64,000 nt of DNA, from NCBI RefSeq assembly GCF_026914265.1, contig NC_069136.1:52197381-52261380 (forward strand), read 5' to 3'. This stretch comes from Mya arenaria (taxonomy: Eukaryota; Mollusca; Bivalvia; Myida; Myidae). The translations under genes were made by a program, and so were the position numbers. Positions 1-11,960 of this stretch are shown in pieces. Numbering within the stretch: the first letter of the stretch is position 1; the number at the start of each line of letters is the position of its first letter. Under the pieces are notes generated by a model. The model was not told the DNA's origin and ran no database searches. It saw nothing but the letters and a program-made list of their open reading frames with translations.

Positions 1-678
1 ATTTCGGAAGCAGCTACGGTAGCAGCTACGGAGGTGGCCACGGAGGTAGCCTCGGCGGTGCCGGTTACGGTTACTCGTACATGCCCTACTACGGCGGCGC
101 TGGCGGTGCTGGTGGTGCCGGCGATGGTGGCATTTGTAAGTTCATTTTTACACTTTCCAAATTATTTGTTTTCCATTTTCGGCTGGAAGTTATTGTGCAG
201 TTACTGAAACTAGAACCGTTATTGTTTACCTGTGATACAGTAGTTATGAATATTCAACATATTGTAAATTAACATTGGCACTTCTATTGTGCAAAATGCA
301 AGTCAAACAATTTAATAAGTAAATGGTCTGATTTTACGCATAAATAAGGATTGTTTTATTTTATCCAAAAATCGCATCTTTTAAAATATTTCGATCAGAT
401 ATTACAGGAAATTAGTTTTCCCTTCTTTTCTTATGTAATGAATTACCGCCTTTAGTTCTACGCACATCATTTATGGCGATACGACGCCACTTTTTTCATT
501 GAACAAAACATATGAACATATAAATAAAATTTAAAATTAACAAAACATTTTTTATTTCTCCATTATAGTGATGCTGATTGGTCTTCTCTTCGTCGTCGTC
601 CTGTTGTTCAGCAACAACAGCTTCTTCAACAGCACCTCGGGCTCAACTGTGACCCCCATCACCATCGTCCAGGGTTAA
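1..678 (+). CDS. Small secreted/anchored Gly-Tyr-rich protein, copy 1 (5' end cut by window edge)
   Basis: Coding exons 1-135 and 569-678, joined by a GTAAGT...ATAG intron at 136-568. The visible protein starts in a Gly/Ser/Tyr-rich stretch (SSYGSSYGGGHGG), passes through GYGYSYMPYYGG and GGAGGAGGAGDGG, then exon 2 gives a hydrophobic run (LMLIGLLFVVVLLF) and a short Asn/Ser/Thr tail ending TPITIVQG and TAA at 676-678. The intron splits the codon after its first base, exactly as in copy 2 at 20154-20864. The exon 2 protein is identical in the two copies, while the Gly-rich part here has about 8 extra residues. The signal peptide lies left of the window. I do not recognise a named family; the composition recalls mollusc shell-matrix or other low-complexity secreted proteins, but that is inference. 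Confidence 0.75.
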
Positions 679-1025
679 ATGGTGAGTGACTGAACTTTAA
701 TGCAAATATACCACGGATTTGTATTGAAAGCCATTTTGCATGCTATTTTAGTTCAAGGAGCTCTTCAATAGTAATGCTCTGACGTGGTTTAGCTTTTTAT
801 TACAACATTTGTACAAAATAACTAGATTTAAACATTTAAATATTTTCTTTCTTTTTTCATTTCAGATCTTCAACCGACCACAGCTATCCATTATCATGTA
901 TGCATTTGTCCCATCCATTATTTTAATGTATTTCCATGTTGTTTAATGTTGACTGATCATCTTGTGTACCCAACATATGTGCTGATCTCCATCCATTGTT
1001 TTCAAAATAAAATCATCAGAATGAA
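679..1025 (+). other. 3' UTR of copy 1 with its own intron and poly(A) signal
   Basis: Three bases after the stop comes a splice donor (ATG|GTGAGT at 682). The acceptor ends TTTCAG at 865 and a noncoding last exon starts at 866. AATAAA lies at 1006-1011. The same arrangement occurs in copy 2, which supports a genuine spliced 3' UTR. An intron starting so soon after the stop should not trigger nonsense-mediated decay, because the exon junction is only a few bases downstream. Confidence 0.65.
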
Positions 1026-1254
1026 GTTTGCCTTTGTTGTTCATGTATATAATACCTTAAATGAATGAAATACAATTATTGAAAACTGGACCAAATCCTA
1101 GTATGGATCTCGAAAGCGAACTGTTTTGCTGGATAAAACAAATAAGAAGAACCTTACAGCTCACGGCTATGAAACGCACTTCGCCGGAAATAAATACCAT
1201 CAATAATACAAGAAATGAATACGGGATAGTGGTTTATCAAACCCACCAAGAGTT

Positions 1255-4200
1255 ACTCAGAGCAGTTAAGACCTAAAAACTAACTACTAAGAGCAATTAA
1301 GAGCTTCTTCAGGCTACTAAGAGCTACTTATAACTACTTAGAGCCACTGAGAACTACTAAGAACTACTAAGACCTACTAAGACCTGCTAAGAGCTACAAA
1401 GAACTATTACTAGAGTTACTATGACCTACTAATATTAACTTAGAGCCACTGAGAACTACTAAGAACTACTAAGACCTACTAAGACCTGCTAAGAGCTACT
1501 AAGAACTATTACTAGAGTTACTATGACCTACTAATATTAACTTAGAGCCACTGAGAACTACTAAGACCTGCTAATACCTGCTAAGACCTGCTAAGAGCTA
1601 CTAAGAACTATTACTAGAGTTACTATGACCTACTAATATTAACTTAGAGCCACTGAGAACTACTAAGAACTACTAAGACCTACTAAGACCTGCTAAGAGC
1701 TACAAAGAACTATTACTAGAGTTACTATGACCTACTAATATTAACTTAGAGCCACTGAGAACTACTAAGAACTACTAAGACCTGCTAATACCTGCTAAGA
1801 GCTACAAAGAACTATTACTAGAGTTACTATGACCTACTAATATTAACTTAGAGCCACTGAGAACTACTAAGAACTACTAAGACCTACTAAGACCTGCTAA
1901 GAGCTACTAAGAACTATTACTAGAGTTACTATGACCTACTAATATTAACTTAGAGCCACTGAGAACTACTAAGAACTACTAAGACCTGCTAAGACCTGCT
2001 AAGAGCTACTAAGAACTATTACTAAAGTTACTATGACCTACTAATATTAACTTAGAGCCACTGAGAACTACTAAGAACTACTAAGACCTACTAAGACCTG
2101 CTAAGAGCTACTAAGAACTATTACTAAAGTTACTATGACCTACTAATATTAACTTAGAGCCACTGAGAACTACTAAGAACTACTAAGACCTGCTAAGACC
2201 TGCTAAGAGCTACAAAGAACTATTACTAGAGTTACTATGACCTACTAATATTAACTTAGAGCCACTGAGAACTACTAAGAACTACTAAGACCTGCTAAGA
2301 CCTGCTAAGAGCTACTAAGAACTATTACTAGAGCTACTATGACCTACTAATATTAACTTAGAGCCACTGAGAACTACTTAGAACTACTAAGACCTACTAA
2401 GACCTGCTAAGAGCTACTAAGAACTATTACTAGAGCTACTATGACCTACTAATATTAACTTAGAGCCACTGAGAACTACTAAGAACTACTAAGACCTGCT
2501 AAGACCTGCTAAGAGCTACTAAGAACTATTACTAGAGTTACTATGACCTACTAATATTAACTTAGAGCCACTGAGAACTACTAAGAACTACTAAGACCTA
2601 CTAAGACCTGCTAAGAGCTACTAAGAACTATTACTAGAGTTACTATAACCTACTAATATTAACTTAGAGCCACTGAGAACTACTAAGAGCTACTAAGACC
2701 TGCTAAGACCTGCTAAGAGCTACTAAGAACTATTACTAGAGCTACTATGACCTACTAATATTAACTTAGAGCCACTGAGATCTACTAAGAACTACTAAGA
2801 CCTGCTAAGACCTGCTAAGAGCTACTAAGAACTATTACTAGAGTTACTATGACCTACTAATATTAACTTAGAGCCACTGAGAATTACTTAGAACTACTAA
2901 GACCTACTAAGACCTGCTAAGAGCTACAAAGAACTATTACTAGAGTTACTATAACCTACTAATATTAACTTAGAGCCACTGAGAACTACTAAGAACTACT
3001 AAGACCTACTAAGACCTGCTAAGAGCTACAAAGAACTATTACTAGAGTTACTATGACCTACTAATATTAACTTAGAGCCACTGAGAACTACTAAGAACTA
3101 CTAAGACCTACTAAGACCTGCTAAGAGCTACTAAGAACTATTACTAGAGCTACTATGACCTACTAATATTAACTTAGAGCCACTGAGAACTACTAAGAAC
3201 TACTAAGACCTGCTAAGACCTGCTAAGAGCTACTAAGAACTATTACTAGAGTTACTATGACCTACTAATATTAACTTAGAGCCACTGAGAATTACTTAGA
3301 ACTACTAAGACCTACTAAGACCTGCTAAGAGCTACAAAGAACTATTACTAGAGTTACTATAACCTACTAATATTAACTTAGAGCCACTGAGAACTACTAA
3401 GAACTACTAAGACCTACTAAGACCTGCTAAGAGCTACAAAGAACTATTACTAGAGTTACTATGACCTACTAATATTAACTTAGAGCCACTGAGAACTACT
3501 AAGAACTACTAAGACCTACTAAGACCTGCTAAGAGCTACAAAGAACTATTACTAGAGTTACTATGACCTACTAATATTAACTTAGAGCCACTGAGAACTA
3601 CTAAGAGCTACTAAGACCTGCTAAGACCTGCTAAGAGCTACTAAGAACTATTACTAGAGCTACTATGACCTACTAATATTAACTTAGAGCCACTGAGAAC
3701 TACTAAGAACTACTAAGACCTACTAAGACCTGCTAAGAGCTACAAAGAACTATTACTAGAGTTACTATGACCTACTAATATTAACTTAGAGCCACTGAGA
3801 ACTACTAAGAACTACTAAGACCTGCTAAGACCTGCTAAGAGCTACTAAGAACTATTACTAGAGTTACTATAACCTACTAATATTAACTTAGAGCCACTGA
3901 GAACTACTAAGAACTACTAAGACCTGCTAAGACCTGCTAAGAGCTACTAAGAACTATTACTAGAGCTACTATGACCTATTAATATTAACTTAGAGCTACT
4001 AAGAACTACTAAGAACTACTAAGACCTGCTAAGACCTGCTAAGAGCTACTTAGAACTATTACTAGAGCTACTATGACCTACTAATATTAACTTAGAGCCA
4101 CTGAGAACTACTAAGAACTACTAAGACCTACTAAGACCTGCCAAGAGCTACTAAGAACTATTACTAGAGTTACTATAACCTACTAATATTAACTTAGAGC

Positions 4201-5215
4201 CACTGAGAACTACTAAGAACTACTAAGACCTGCTAATACCTGCTAAGAGCTACAAAGAACTATTACTAGAGTTACTATGACCTATTAATATTAACTTAGA
4301 GCCACTGAGAACTACTAAGAACTACTAAGACCTGCTAATACCTGCTAAGAGCTACAAAGAACTATTACTAGAGTTACTATGACCTACTAATATTAACTTA
4401 GAGCCACTGAGAACTACTAAGAACTACTAAGACCTGCTAAGACCTGCTAAGAGCTACTAAGAACTATTACTAGAGTTACTATGACCTACTAATATTAACT
4501 TAGAGCCACTGAGAACTACTAAGAACTACTAAGACCTGCTAAGACCTGCTAAGAGCTACTAAGAACTATTACTAGAGTTACTATGACCTACTAATATTAA
4601 CTTAGAGCCACTGAGAACTACTAAGAACTACTAAGACCTGCTAATACCTGCTAAGAGCTACAAAGAACTATTACTAGAGTTACTATAACCTACTAATATT
4701 AACTTAGAGCCACTGAGAACTACTAAGAACTACTAAGACCTGCTAAGACCTGCTAAGAGCTACTAAGAACTATTACTAGAGTTACTATGACCTACTAATA
4801 TTAACTTAGAGCCACTGAGAACTACTAAGAACTACTAAGACCTGCTAAGAGCTACTAAGAACTATTACTAGAGCTACTATGACCTATTAATATTAACTTA
4901 GAGCCACTGAGAACTACTAAGAACTACTAAGACCTGCTAAGAGCTACTTAGAACTATTACTAGAGCTACTATGACCTACTAATATTAACTTAGAGCCACT
5001 GAGAACTACTAAGACCTGCTAAGAGCTACTAAGAACTATTACTAGAGCTACTATGACCTATTAATATTAACTTAGAGCTACTGAGAACTATCAAGAACTA
5101 AATAAAACACTCAGAACTACTAAGAACCAGGAAGAGCTACTTAGAAATTCGTAGAGCTACTAATGATGACAAAGAGCTGCTAAAAGCTACGAAGGACGAC
5201 TAAAAGAATTACTTC
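1255..5215 (+). repeat. 102-bp higher-order minisatellite, about 37 units
   Basis: The landmark TAGAGCCACTGAGAAC recurs at 1441, 1543, 1645, 1747, 1849 and 1951, exactly 102 bp apart, and the phase holds for most of the array. Each unit is itself a run of 10-bp words such as AAGAACTACT, AAGACCTGCT and AAGAGCTACT, so this is a two-level repeat. Edges are degenerate (1255-1340 and about 5090-5215) and a few units near the right end are shorter. Stop codons are frequent and no long ORF runs through it. A short degenerate patch of the same 10-bp words lies at the matching place behind copy 2 (21536-21640). Confidence 0.95.
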
Positions 5216-5224
5216 GAGTATCGA

Positions 5225-5360
5225 TAACGTGCTTTGAAATGTTGTTATGTAATGAAATAAATGCTTATGACAAAAGTTCTAACTTAGAGGGATAGGTCAT
5301 TCTCAAGTTGGTCTATGTATTTGCGTATTTATAGAAATAATATTTTATGAAAGGTTGACA
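5225..5360 (+). repeat. Segmental-duplication flank, copy 1, part a
   Basis: This stretch aligns with 21640-21775 behind copy 2. Shared marks include the AATAAATG...TATGACA stretch, TTCTCAA and CTATGTATTTGCGTATTTATA. It shows that the duplication unit ran through the minisatellite position, so the 102-bp array was expanded in this copy or lost in the other. Confidence 0.75.
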
Positions 5361-5417
5361 AACAAACCAACCACGCGTTTTTTGCACATTTCGCACATCG
5401 CCGCGATTTTTACTATA

Positions 5418-5435
5418 CCCCCCCCCCCCCCCCCC
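5418..5435 (+). repeat. Homopolymer C18
   Basis: Eighteen consecutive C follow TACTATA at the left end of the extra segment. The short ORF across it is a product of the run and is not considered coding. Confidence 0.9.
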
Positions 5436-6009
5436 GCGTTCCAACGCGTCGATTCACCGCTATACGCGGCGTTGCGAAGTATTCATTTAAATACTAAACG
5501 TTTTAATACAATACGTATCGAAATAGAAAAGGTATAGGGGTTAGATTATTTGATACTGCGAAAAAAACGAAGTCGGCGAGGTACCCTTTTCTTGATATCA
5601 GGCGATTTGTAATAAAACATTGAATACATGTATTTTAAAAAAAAAATCAAAATTAAACGAGCAGTTTTTTTCAAGAATTAGAGACAGGCGCACTTTTTTC
5701 AGCAAAACACGACGCCGTTCAAATCATTATTTCTATTATTTTATATACCTATTTTTAATCATTCAATATCAAATTGACAATTATGTTTACCATTACAAAT
5801 CAAAGCGCGAGGCGCTGAAAGACTATCTGCGGGCAAATATGTGAGAGCTGCAAATCTTATTTGAACTATGGGAATGGGTGAAGGGCACATTGATAAAAGT
5901 GAAAAATGTGCCGAGGGCCAAGAGCGCTTTTGCCCACACTGGGCGAGGAAACAACAACATTTTTACCTATTTTATGGCGTCTTGTGTCATTTTGTTTATG
6001 TAAATATCA

Positions 6010-6203
6010 CTTCAATCGTCGTAAACCCCCCTCCCCATGTATTTAATGTGACAATGCATGCTAAAGATATTTCGTTGCTTTTATTAGATATCATACGATA
6101 GGAAAATACAATACATCATATATCATTTCCTTTAATGAACATACACGTTTTGTTTAAGGAAAATCATTTTTTTACAAACAACTTCAGCAATAATTCCATT
6201 CAA
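6010..6203 (+). repeat. Local direct duplication, interrupted in its second copy
   Basis: The block containing CCCCATGTATTTAA, ACAATGCATG, ATCATACG and GAACATACACGTTTT at 6010-6203 recurs at about 6225-6257 plus 6683-6832. The second copy is split by the element at 6258-6682, and the intact copy therefore serves as an approximate empty site. Confidence 0.7.
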
Positions 6204-6257
6204 GATGCACAGCTTATCACTTAAGTCGACGCATCCCCATGTATTTAAAGATACAAT

Positions 6258-6344
6258 CAGAGGCGTAGCCAGACTTTACCGAATGTTACGCACTAAAGGG
6301 GGAGGGTGTGGGATGGGGAATATCCCTGTAGCCGGTTGTGGGTT

Positions 6345-6408
<64 letters not shown>

Positions 6409-6682
6409 CTACCCAGTGGAAAACAATGGAAAATGGAACGAACATGTTGAACTCTGGGGTGTATTTGGAGGGATTAATAGGTTCGAGGCCGCCGACTTTG
6501 TAGTAACCAAACCAAGTGATTGATTTCGGCTCAGAAAGCTTAATCTATCACAGGGAAGCAACGTTTTCTTTGGCTGCTCTTCCTTTTATTCTGATATCAA
6601 TTTTTAGCTTAGCCGTCGACCTTCCATTGTTCAAATTAATGTTACGCACATGCGTAAGTGCGTAACGCTGGTTACGCCCCTG
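6258..6682. mobile_element. hAT-like nonautonomous element (425 bp)
   Basis: The ends are inverted repeats: CAGAGGCGTAGCCAG at the left and the complement of CAGGGGCGTAACCAG at the right, followed inward by related GTTACGCAC sequence. CAGGGGCG-type ends are typical of hAT transposons. ACAAT flanks both sides and occurs once in the related block at 6010-6203, consistent with a short target duplication of 5 bp (hAT target duplications are usually 8 bp, so this point is uncertain). No transposase is present. Confidence 0.65.
6346..6406 (+). repeat. Homopolymer G61
   Basis: Sixty-one consecutive G occur inside the hAT-like element. Three overlapping poly-Gly ORFs across it are artefacts of the run. 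Such a long G tract is prone to G-quadruplex formation, polymerase slippage and assembly error. Confidence 0.9.
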
Positions 6683-6832
6683 ACAATGCATGCCCCTTTC
6701 AATCGCTTCTAAAGATTTTCAGTGCTTCGATTATATATCATACGTTATGCAAGTTTTATGAACATACACGTTTTAACTGTTTAAGGAAAATGATTTTATT
6801 TTTACGAATAACTTGAGCAATAATTCCTATCC

Positions 6833-8041
6833 GATTGAAAATGTATGTAGAAACTATATTTAGAAAATCAGTCTGTTAATGTAGTTGAAACTATTTCTAG
6901 ATTATCGGAAATTTTCTGTTCTAAGAATGGGAATATGATTGTGCCTTTTCAAGTATTATTGATAAATAAATGTTATTTATGTTTTATGTAAGTATCTGTG
7001 TAGAAATAATACTAGTGCTGTTATGAATGCTTCGCACTCTTTGGGTGTTTTACAGGTTAAATCCGAACTACTTTGCTTCATCAAAAGTATGCATAACTCA
7101 CTGTCGTATCAGGGAATGTGTGTTAGAATAAATTGAAAGGCTAATGTCCAAAACTATGCCAAGAATACACCGGAACGAAGCTTTTACGCAAAAAATGTGA
7201 ACATCTTATTAGAAAAGTATACGCCTAAAAATCATAGAATGAATAGTATTTTGTTTTTGTATAGCAGGCAAATCATAGTATTTGAAGCATTAGCAACGCG
7301 AAACCTGAGATACAACTATTTTAACTTTCAGACAATCATTTTTGTTTTTTATCTCATACAAGTTATATTAGAAATACACCATTACAAATAAGCGTGCTTC
7401 ATGGTCACACAGGGTTATAATAACAAACCCTGCAGGCGATGGTACACTTGCGGTCGGTAATAATTTCTAAAACATCTTGGTCTGAACTCAGAGTGAATAT
7501 CAGTATGTTACCTTCCTACCTGAGCATCTATTATTTTGACCCACACTAATCTGATAAATATAACGATCTATAAATAGTTATATTCTGCTAAAAATTAAAC
7601 GCCGGAATACTATTTATAGTATTGCTAATTTATGTATTAATCGTTACAGATATCATCAAAACAATGTTTTGAATGATAATCGAGGTACGTTATTCTAGAA
7701 TAATTTATGTTGTTTTACTTTTTAACTATGGTATAATCGTAAACACATACAATTGTAGTTGGTCAGAGGTATGTAGTTAATTTTACAGCACAATATGAAC
7801 AGTTGGACACACTGAAATGATGCAGAAGGTTGTTTGCACTGTCACCAAAATGTGGGTAATGTGCTTGCACTAAAAAAGGAGGGGGTAAGGTACAAAAATC
7901 GACCAGGAAACGTGTACAGTCGAGTAATAACCATGACGTTTGGAAGATAGGAAAATATACATGAAAGCACGGTTAAAACATGCACAGATATGCCATATTT
8001 GCCGAGAAAATACGAAAAATGAGGATAAATTCGACATATTT
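6833..8041. other. AT-rich stretch, nothing recognised
   Basis: There are only short ORFs without family features. No terminal repeats or RNA gene were seen. Confidence 0.5.
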
Positions 8042-8645
8042 ATTTGTAAACATTGCCTCCCGAGCCACAATCTGTTCAATAACTTTTTTATCTTTAAAGT
8101 TATGATACCAAACTAAGATGTCGATTGAAGAATATGTTTTTCCCCACACACTGGACGCATTCATTTTTTCACGATTATAAAAAAAGTCAACTTACCAGGC
8201 AAAAGTTGGTCCCAGAATCGATATTTATCAATCCAAATACGCCATTTTGTTTGCCATGAAACATTTTTCTCACTTAATGTTTGCCAGAAACGAAACTACG
8301 TCCTCCCCCTTGTTTACATGTACAATCTTCTACTAGTACCACCTTCACCTTTTAAAATTGCTGCATATCCAATTCAACACATTAATTTGTAAACATTGCC
8401 CCCGAGCCATAATCTGTTCAATAACTTTTTTATCTTTGTTATGATACCAAACTGAGATGCCGATTGAGGAATATCTTTTTCCCCACACACTAGACGCATT
8501 TGGTTTTAAAATTATAAAAAAGTCAACTTACCAGGCAAAAAATGGTCCCAGAATCGGTATTTATCAATCCAAATACGCCATTTTGTTTGCCATGAAACAT
8601 TTTTCTCACTTAATGTTTGCCAGAAACGAAATTACGTCCTCCCCA
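8042..8645 (+). repeat. Tandem duplication of about 265 bp (period about 342 bp)
   Basis: Copy one spans about 8042-8308 and copy two about 8385-8645. Shared words include ATAATCTGTTCAATAACTTTTTT-like sequence, CCCCACACACT, CAACTTACCAGGCAAAA and ATACGCCATTTTGTTTGCC, with scattered differences (roughly 7-10 percent). On the minus strand each copy holds a good splice-donor consensus (CTG|GTAAGTT). No conserved reading frame links the two copies. Confidence 0.8.
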
Positions 8646-8859
8646 TCGCGGTAAGCCGGCATCACGGCGATACGCCGAGTGCATGTTTTCGGAAGTCATA
8701 CGCGATAGCAACAGATGAACGCAGCGATGACCCGCACCACTGCGTTGGCTACCGCGGAATATATCGCCATGATTTATCCGCGATGATGCAATCTCTTCCG
8801 CGGTTCTAACGCGAATTGGTAGTGAATCAAGTTGTTCATAGAAAAGGGATCGTAATAAA

Positions 8860-9275
8860 GGTAAAATAAAATCGATTTACTTGTTAAAAGTATATTGGAT
8901 TTAAAGGACAAATTAAATTTAAAGCATCTTATAAGGGTCGAAAATGGCTCGCAAAATTACCAAATACTAAATATATTGCTAAGAGTTCTTGTGTCTCTAT
9001 AATTTCTAACTCATCTGTTGAAGTGACGTAGTTTAAATATTTTCAACTGGCTATGTAAGATATAAAAGCGCGCGAGTGATGTCGGCAACATTCGAAAGCA
9101 ATGAGCGAAATGTTCATTTTCAGACACGATTCACATAGCACTAAATAAAACCCCAAAATAGTATGCATATACTTTAGCACTAAGTTCATTCACTAATAAC
9201 ACTTTGTTTTGATAAATAATGTACATATATAAAAACGTCAAAAAATTAAGTCTAAAAACTTCTTGAACAGCTCTG
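8860..9275 (+). repeat. Segmental-duplication flank, copy 1, part b
   Basis: Aligns with about 21800-22180. Shared sequence includes AAAGCATCTTATAA, GGGTCGAAAATGGCTCGCAA and AAAAGCGCGCGAGTGA. The 42-bp satellite begins just past its end, so the satellite abuts the boundary of the recognisable duplication. Confidence 0.8.
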
Positions 9276-9298
9276 ATGAGAGTCTGAAAACCTTTGGT

Positions 9299-9635
9299 GG
9301 GTACGCGGTATACAGGGCGGTTTCAAAGGAGTACTCGGGTCTCAAGAGTATAATAGGCGGGTTTACGGAGTATCCGGGTCTCAAAGAGTATACAGGGAGG
9401 GTTTTAACGAAGTACTCGGGTCTCAAGAGTATGCAGGGCGGGTTTTAACGAAATACTCGGGTCTCAAGAGTATACAGGGAGGGTTTTAACGAAATACTCG
9501 GGTCTCAAGAGTATACAGGGAGGGTTTTAACGAAATACTCGGGTCTCAAGAGTATACAGGGAGGGTTTTAACGGTGTTCTTGGGTCCCAAGAGTATATAG
9601 GGTGGTTTTAACGGAATACTCGGTCTCAAGAGTAT
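9299..9635 (+). repeat. 42-bp satellite, left part (about 8 units)
   Basis: Units contain GAGTAT(A/C)AGGG, a T-rich GGTTTTAACG segment and GTACTCGGGTCTCAA. They are more divergent than most of the right-hand array, as expected at an array edge. The run is cut at 9635 by the element at 9636-12242 and resumes at 12243. Confidence 0.9.
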
Positions 9636-10296
9636 CACGGTGGAGAACCCACGTGACTTATTTGGTCAAGTGCACGGCAACAAATGTCAACAAGTCTCGA
9701 TTCAGGTAAAATTTTTAAAGATAACTTTCTTAATATTTGGAGAATTTTTGTGAAATAAAGACCATAAAACCCACATTTAAGAGCTCTATCTAATATCCTA
9801 AAGTTTTCCTGAAAATCTTGACAAACTGATTTCTCGGAGTTGAAATTTAATGCAAAGTACACGGCTTTTGACAAATATATCGCTTTACTTCGTGTATGCC
9901 GTAATTAATTCATACAATAGTTTTATTTTAAGCAAATTGTATGTATTTAATAGTTTTCAGCGTGTATTTTTTTAACTTCTTATAGTTATTTCAAGGGCGA
10001 AAATGAGCTAAAATCAAATTGATAAAGTACACGGACATTTTAGGATTGATAAAGTACACGGTCGTTTTTAACCTTCAGTATATATACGCATTATTTCACT
10101 GACGGGTGCTTAAATGAGTTATTATAAATATATATTTATATTCTTCAAATTCATTTTTGAACTTTGCTACCTGTTTGAAAAAGGCGCATTTTAATGGAGT
10201 GGCAATGTTAGACTGAACGCGTTTTAACAGTTAGACCGACGGAGTTGCCTAAATGATGGGCTCTTTTTCATAAATCATGTGTTATCGCAGTAAAAT

Positions 10297-10641
10297 TCAG
10301 TTCCGAATTTTAACAATATACTCGCAATTGATATATAAAGGGCTTGTAGTTTGCTGTAAAGGGTGTTCCACTCCTTTTTCGTATCGTATATATAATACGT
10401 GTTTGTATGCATTATACATGGTATACAGTAACACATAACCGCTTAATAACTCTTCATTTTGACAATTTTGAGAAAACAAAGTGTTCTTGTACTTTTTAAT
10501 GTCTTCGATTGCCAGCTGATTTGACTTATAGTTTTGTGATATTTGTTTCATTTCAGGATATGAAGATTCCGACTGGCATTTCAAAATAAAAAACAACAAC
10601 ATCTTATAACCATGATAGAAGGCATTCTGGTCTATTGCCAT
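10297..10641 (-). CDS. Unrecognised 114-aa ORF inside the TIR element
   Basis: The longest ORF in the element starts MAIDQNAFYHGYK and is Tyr/Lys/Asn-rich with no motif I can name. It has no Gly-rich or satellite bias, so it is not simply a repeat product. It could be a chance ORF in AT-rich DNA or the remains of a cargo gene. No splice or promoter evidence supports it. Confidence 0.2.
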   Translation of the reverse strand: MAIDQNAFYHGYKMLLFFILKCQSESSYPEMKQISQNYKSNQLAIEDIKKYKNTLFSQNCQNEELLSGYVLLYTMYNAYKHVLYIRYEKGVEHPLQQTTSPLYINCEYIVKIRN

Positions 10642-10821
10642 CGTTTTTGCGGGAAAGTTTTTACTTCACGCGTACAAGACACAGGTTATTTTTAAGATTC
10701 ATTTCTTTCGCAGAGTAATAAGAATATACTAACAGTTATACCTTTATTATGATTCCCCTCGTGTAGAGGTGAAGATTTGCCTTCGTCTGGCAACGTTTTT
10801 TAGGAGTTGCGTTATTCACAT

Positions 10822-11078
10822 AATAATGTGGTCCGTGTTTCAGTGGACAGGGTCGTTTAGTTTTATGATGCTGATTACACGATCAAACACTCATTGCGTA
10901 GTAATATGGTGTTTTTTATAAATTATATTCAATTACTGACATTGCCAGCCTTTCTCGTTTGTGAGAGGTTGCGTTTCTCACATAATATGTGGTCCGTGTT
11001 TCAGTGGACAGGGTCGTTTAGTTTTATGATGCTGATCACACAATCAAACACTCATTGCATGGCAGTAATATACTAGTA
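10822..11078 (+). repeat. Tandem duplication (period about 160 bp) inside the TIR element
   Basis: GTGGTCCGTGTTTCAGTGG and the following 70 bp occur at about 10827 and again at about 10989, with only a few differences between copies. Confidence 0.8.
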
Positions 11079-11166
11079 GTGTGTTTTTAAAAATTAAACT
11101 CAAGTACTACATTGCGAGCATTTCTCACTAACTTGTGACATTACATGTCTTTTTCATAGGTGCAGC

Positions 11167-11390
11167 AATCACGGCGAGATAAAGTTACACGTTTGCAAAA
11201 ATTGTGGCAAAGCATTTGCTCTTGCAAGACTTGAAGATACACGAAAGACGCGAAAGCGGCCAATTGAAGCTAAACTGTGATGTGTGTGGGTTCAAATAAG
11301 GTGACACGTCCAAGCTCAGCGAATAGATTTCTTCTAGACACCGGCAAATGACATGTCACAAAGTCTACAGTGTCGCTCAGCATTCATATT
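11167..11390 (+). pseudogene. Broken C2H2 zinc-finger fragment within the TIR element
   Basis: After a T-rich stretch ending CATAG, the sequence reads HVCKNCGKAFALA, the first half of a classical C2H2 finger. One frame over it continues LKIHERRESG and LNCDVCGF, the helix and start of a second finger. At least one frameshift and in-frame stops break it. It may be a host zinc-finger exon captured by the element, or part of an ancestral transposon protein. Confidence 0.5.
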
Positions 11391-11758
11391 AAAATCTGGA
11401 TTCCAGTATTTTGCCGAGTTTACCTAACGTGTTGATGAGTTTAACATTTTATTAAGATAAATAGCAAAACGTCGGTTACCAATTAGTGCTCTTTTAAAAC
11501 GTTCGTTTGTCTTACAGTACTGAAAAAAATTCTGTGTAAAATTAGTATGAAAACGGATTGAGCATAAAACATTTTCATAAGGTTTAGAGATGCATTGTTG
11601 TCATTTTCCCATTGATGGCCTATAAACTCTTAGCTGCATGTATCTTATATGATTCAGCAAGCTTTGAAACACAATTATGTTGTAATCACAGTTCAGCCTT
11701 CAGTCTAGAACATTCTAATGTTCAATGCTGAGCTCTAATCTCGATGTTCAAGTTTTAG

Positions 11759-11960
11759 TCCTAGCCTGTAAGTTGGTAATATAGTGCGCTCTCATTCCTC
11801 CTTGCTGTTCCTAGCCTGTAAGTTGGTAATATAGTGCGCTCTCATTCCTCCTTGCTGTTCCTAGCCTGTAAGTTGGTAATATAATGCGCTCTCATTCCTC
11901 CTTGCTGTTCCTAGCCTGTAAGTTGGTAACATAGTGCGCTCTCATTCCTCCTTGCTGTTC
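11759..11960 (+). repeat. Four 50-bp tandem repeats inside the TIR element
   Basis: CTAGCCTGTAAGTTGGTAA starts at 11761, 11811, 11861 and 11911. The copies are nearly identical, implying recent expansion. Confidence 0.95.

Larger units (their letters stand above)
5361..8815. other. About 3.5 kb present in copy 1 flank and absent from copy 2 flank
   Basis: The aligned flanks of the two copies are contiguous in copy 2 (about 21775-21800) but separated here. Both edges of the extra segment are CG-rich against AT-rich surroundings (ACGCG and CGCCGCGAT near 5375-5410; CCGCGG and ACGCG near 8750-8815). Inside are an 18-C run, a nested hAT-like element, a local duplication and a 340-bp tandem duplication. 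It may be one large insertion, a compound of several, or ancestral sequence deleted from copy 2. No protein is recognised. Confidence 0.55.

Noticed and set aside
6205-6523. Three overlapping poly-Gly ORFs
   Set aside because: All are produced by the G61 run; the flanking residues differ by frame and have no homology pattern.
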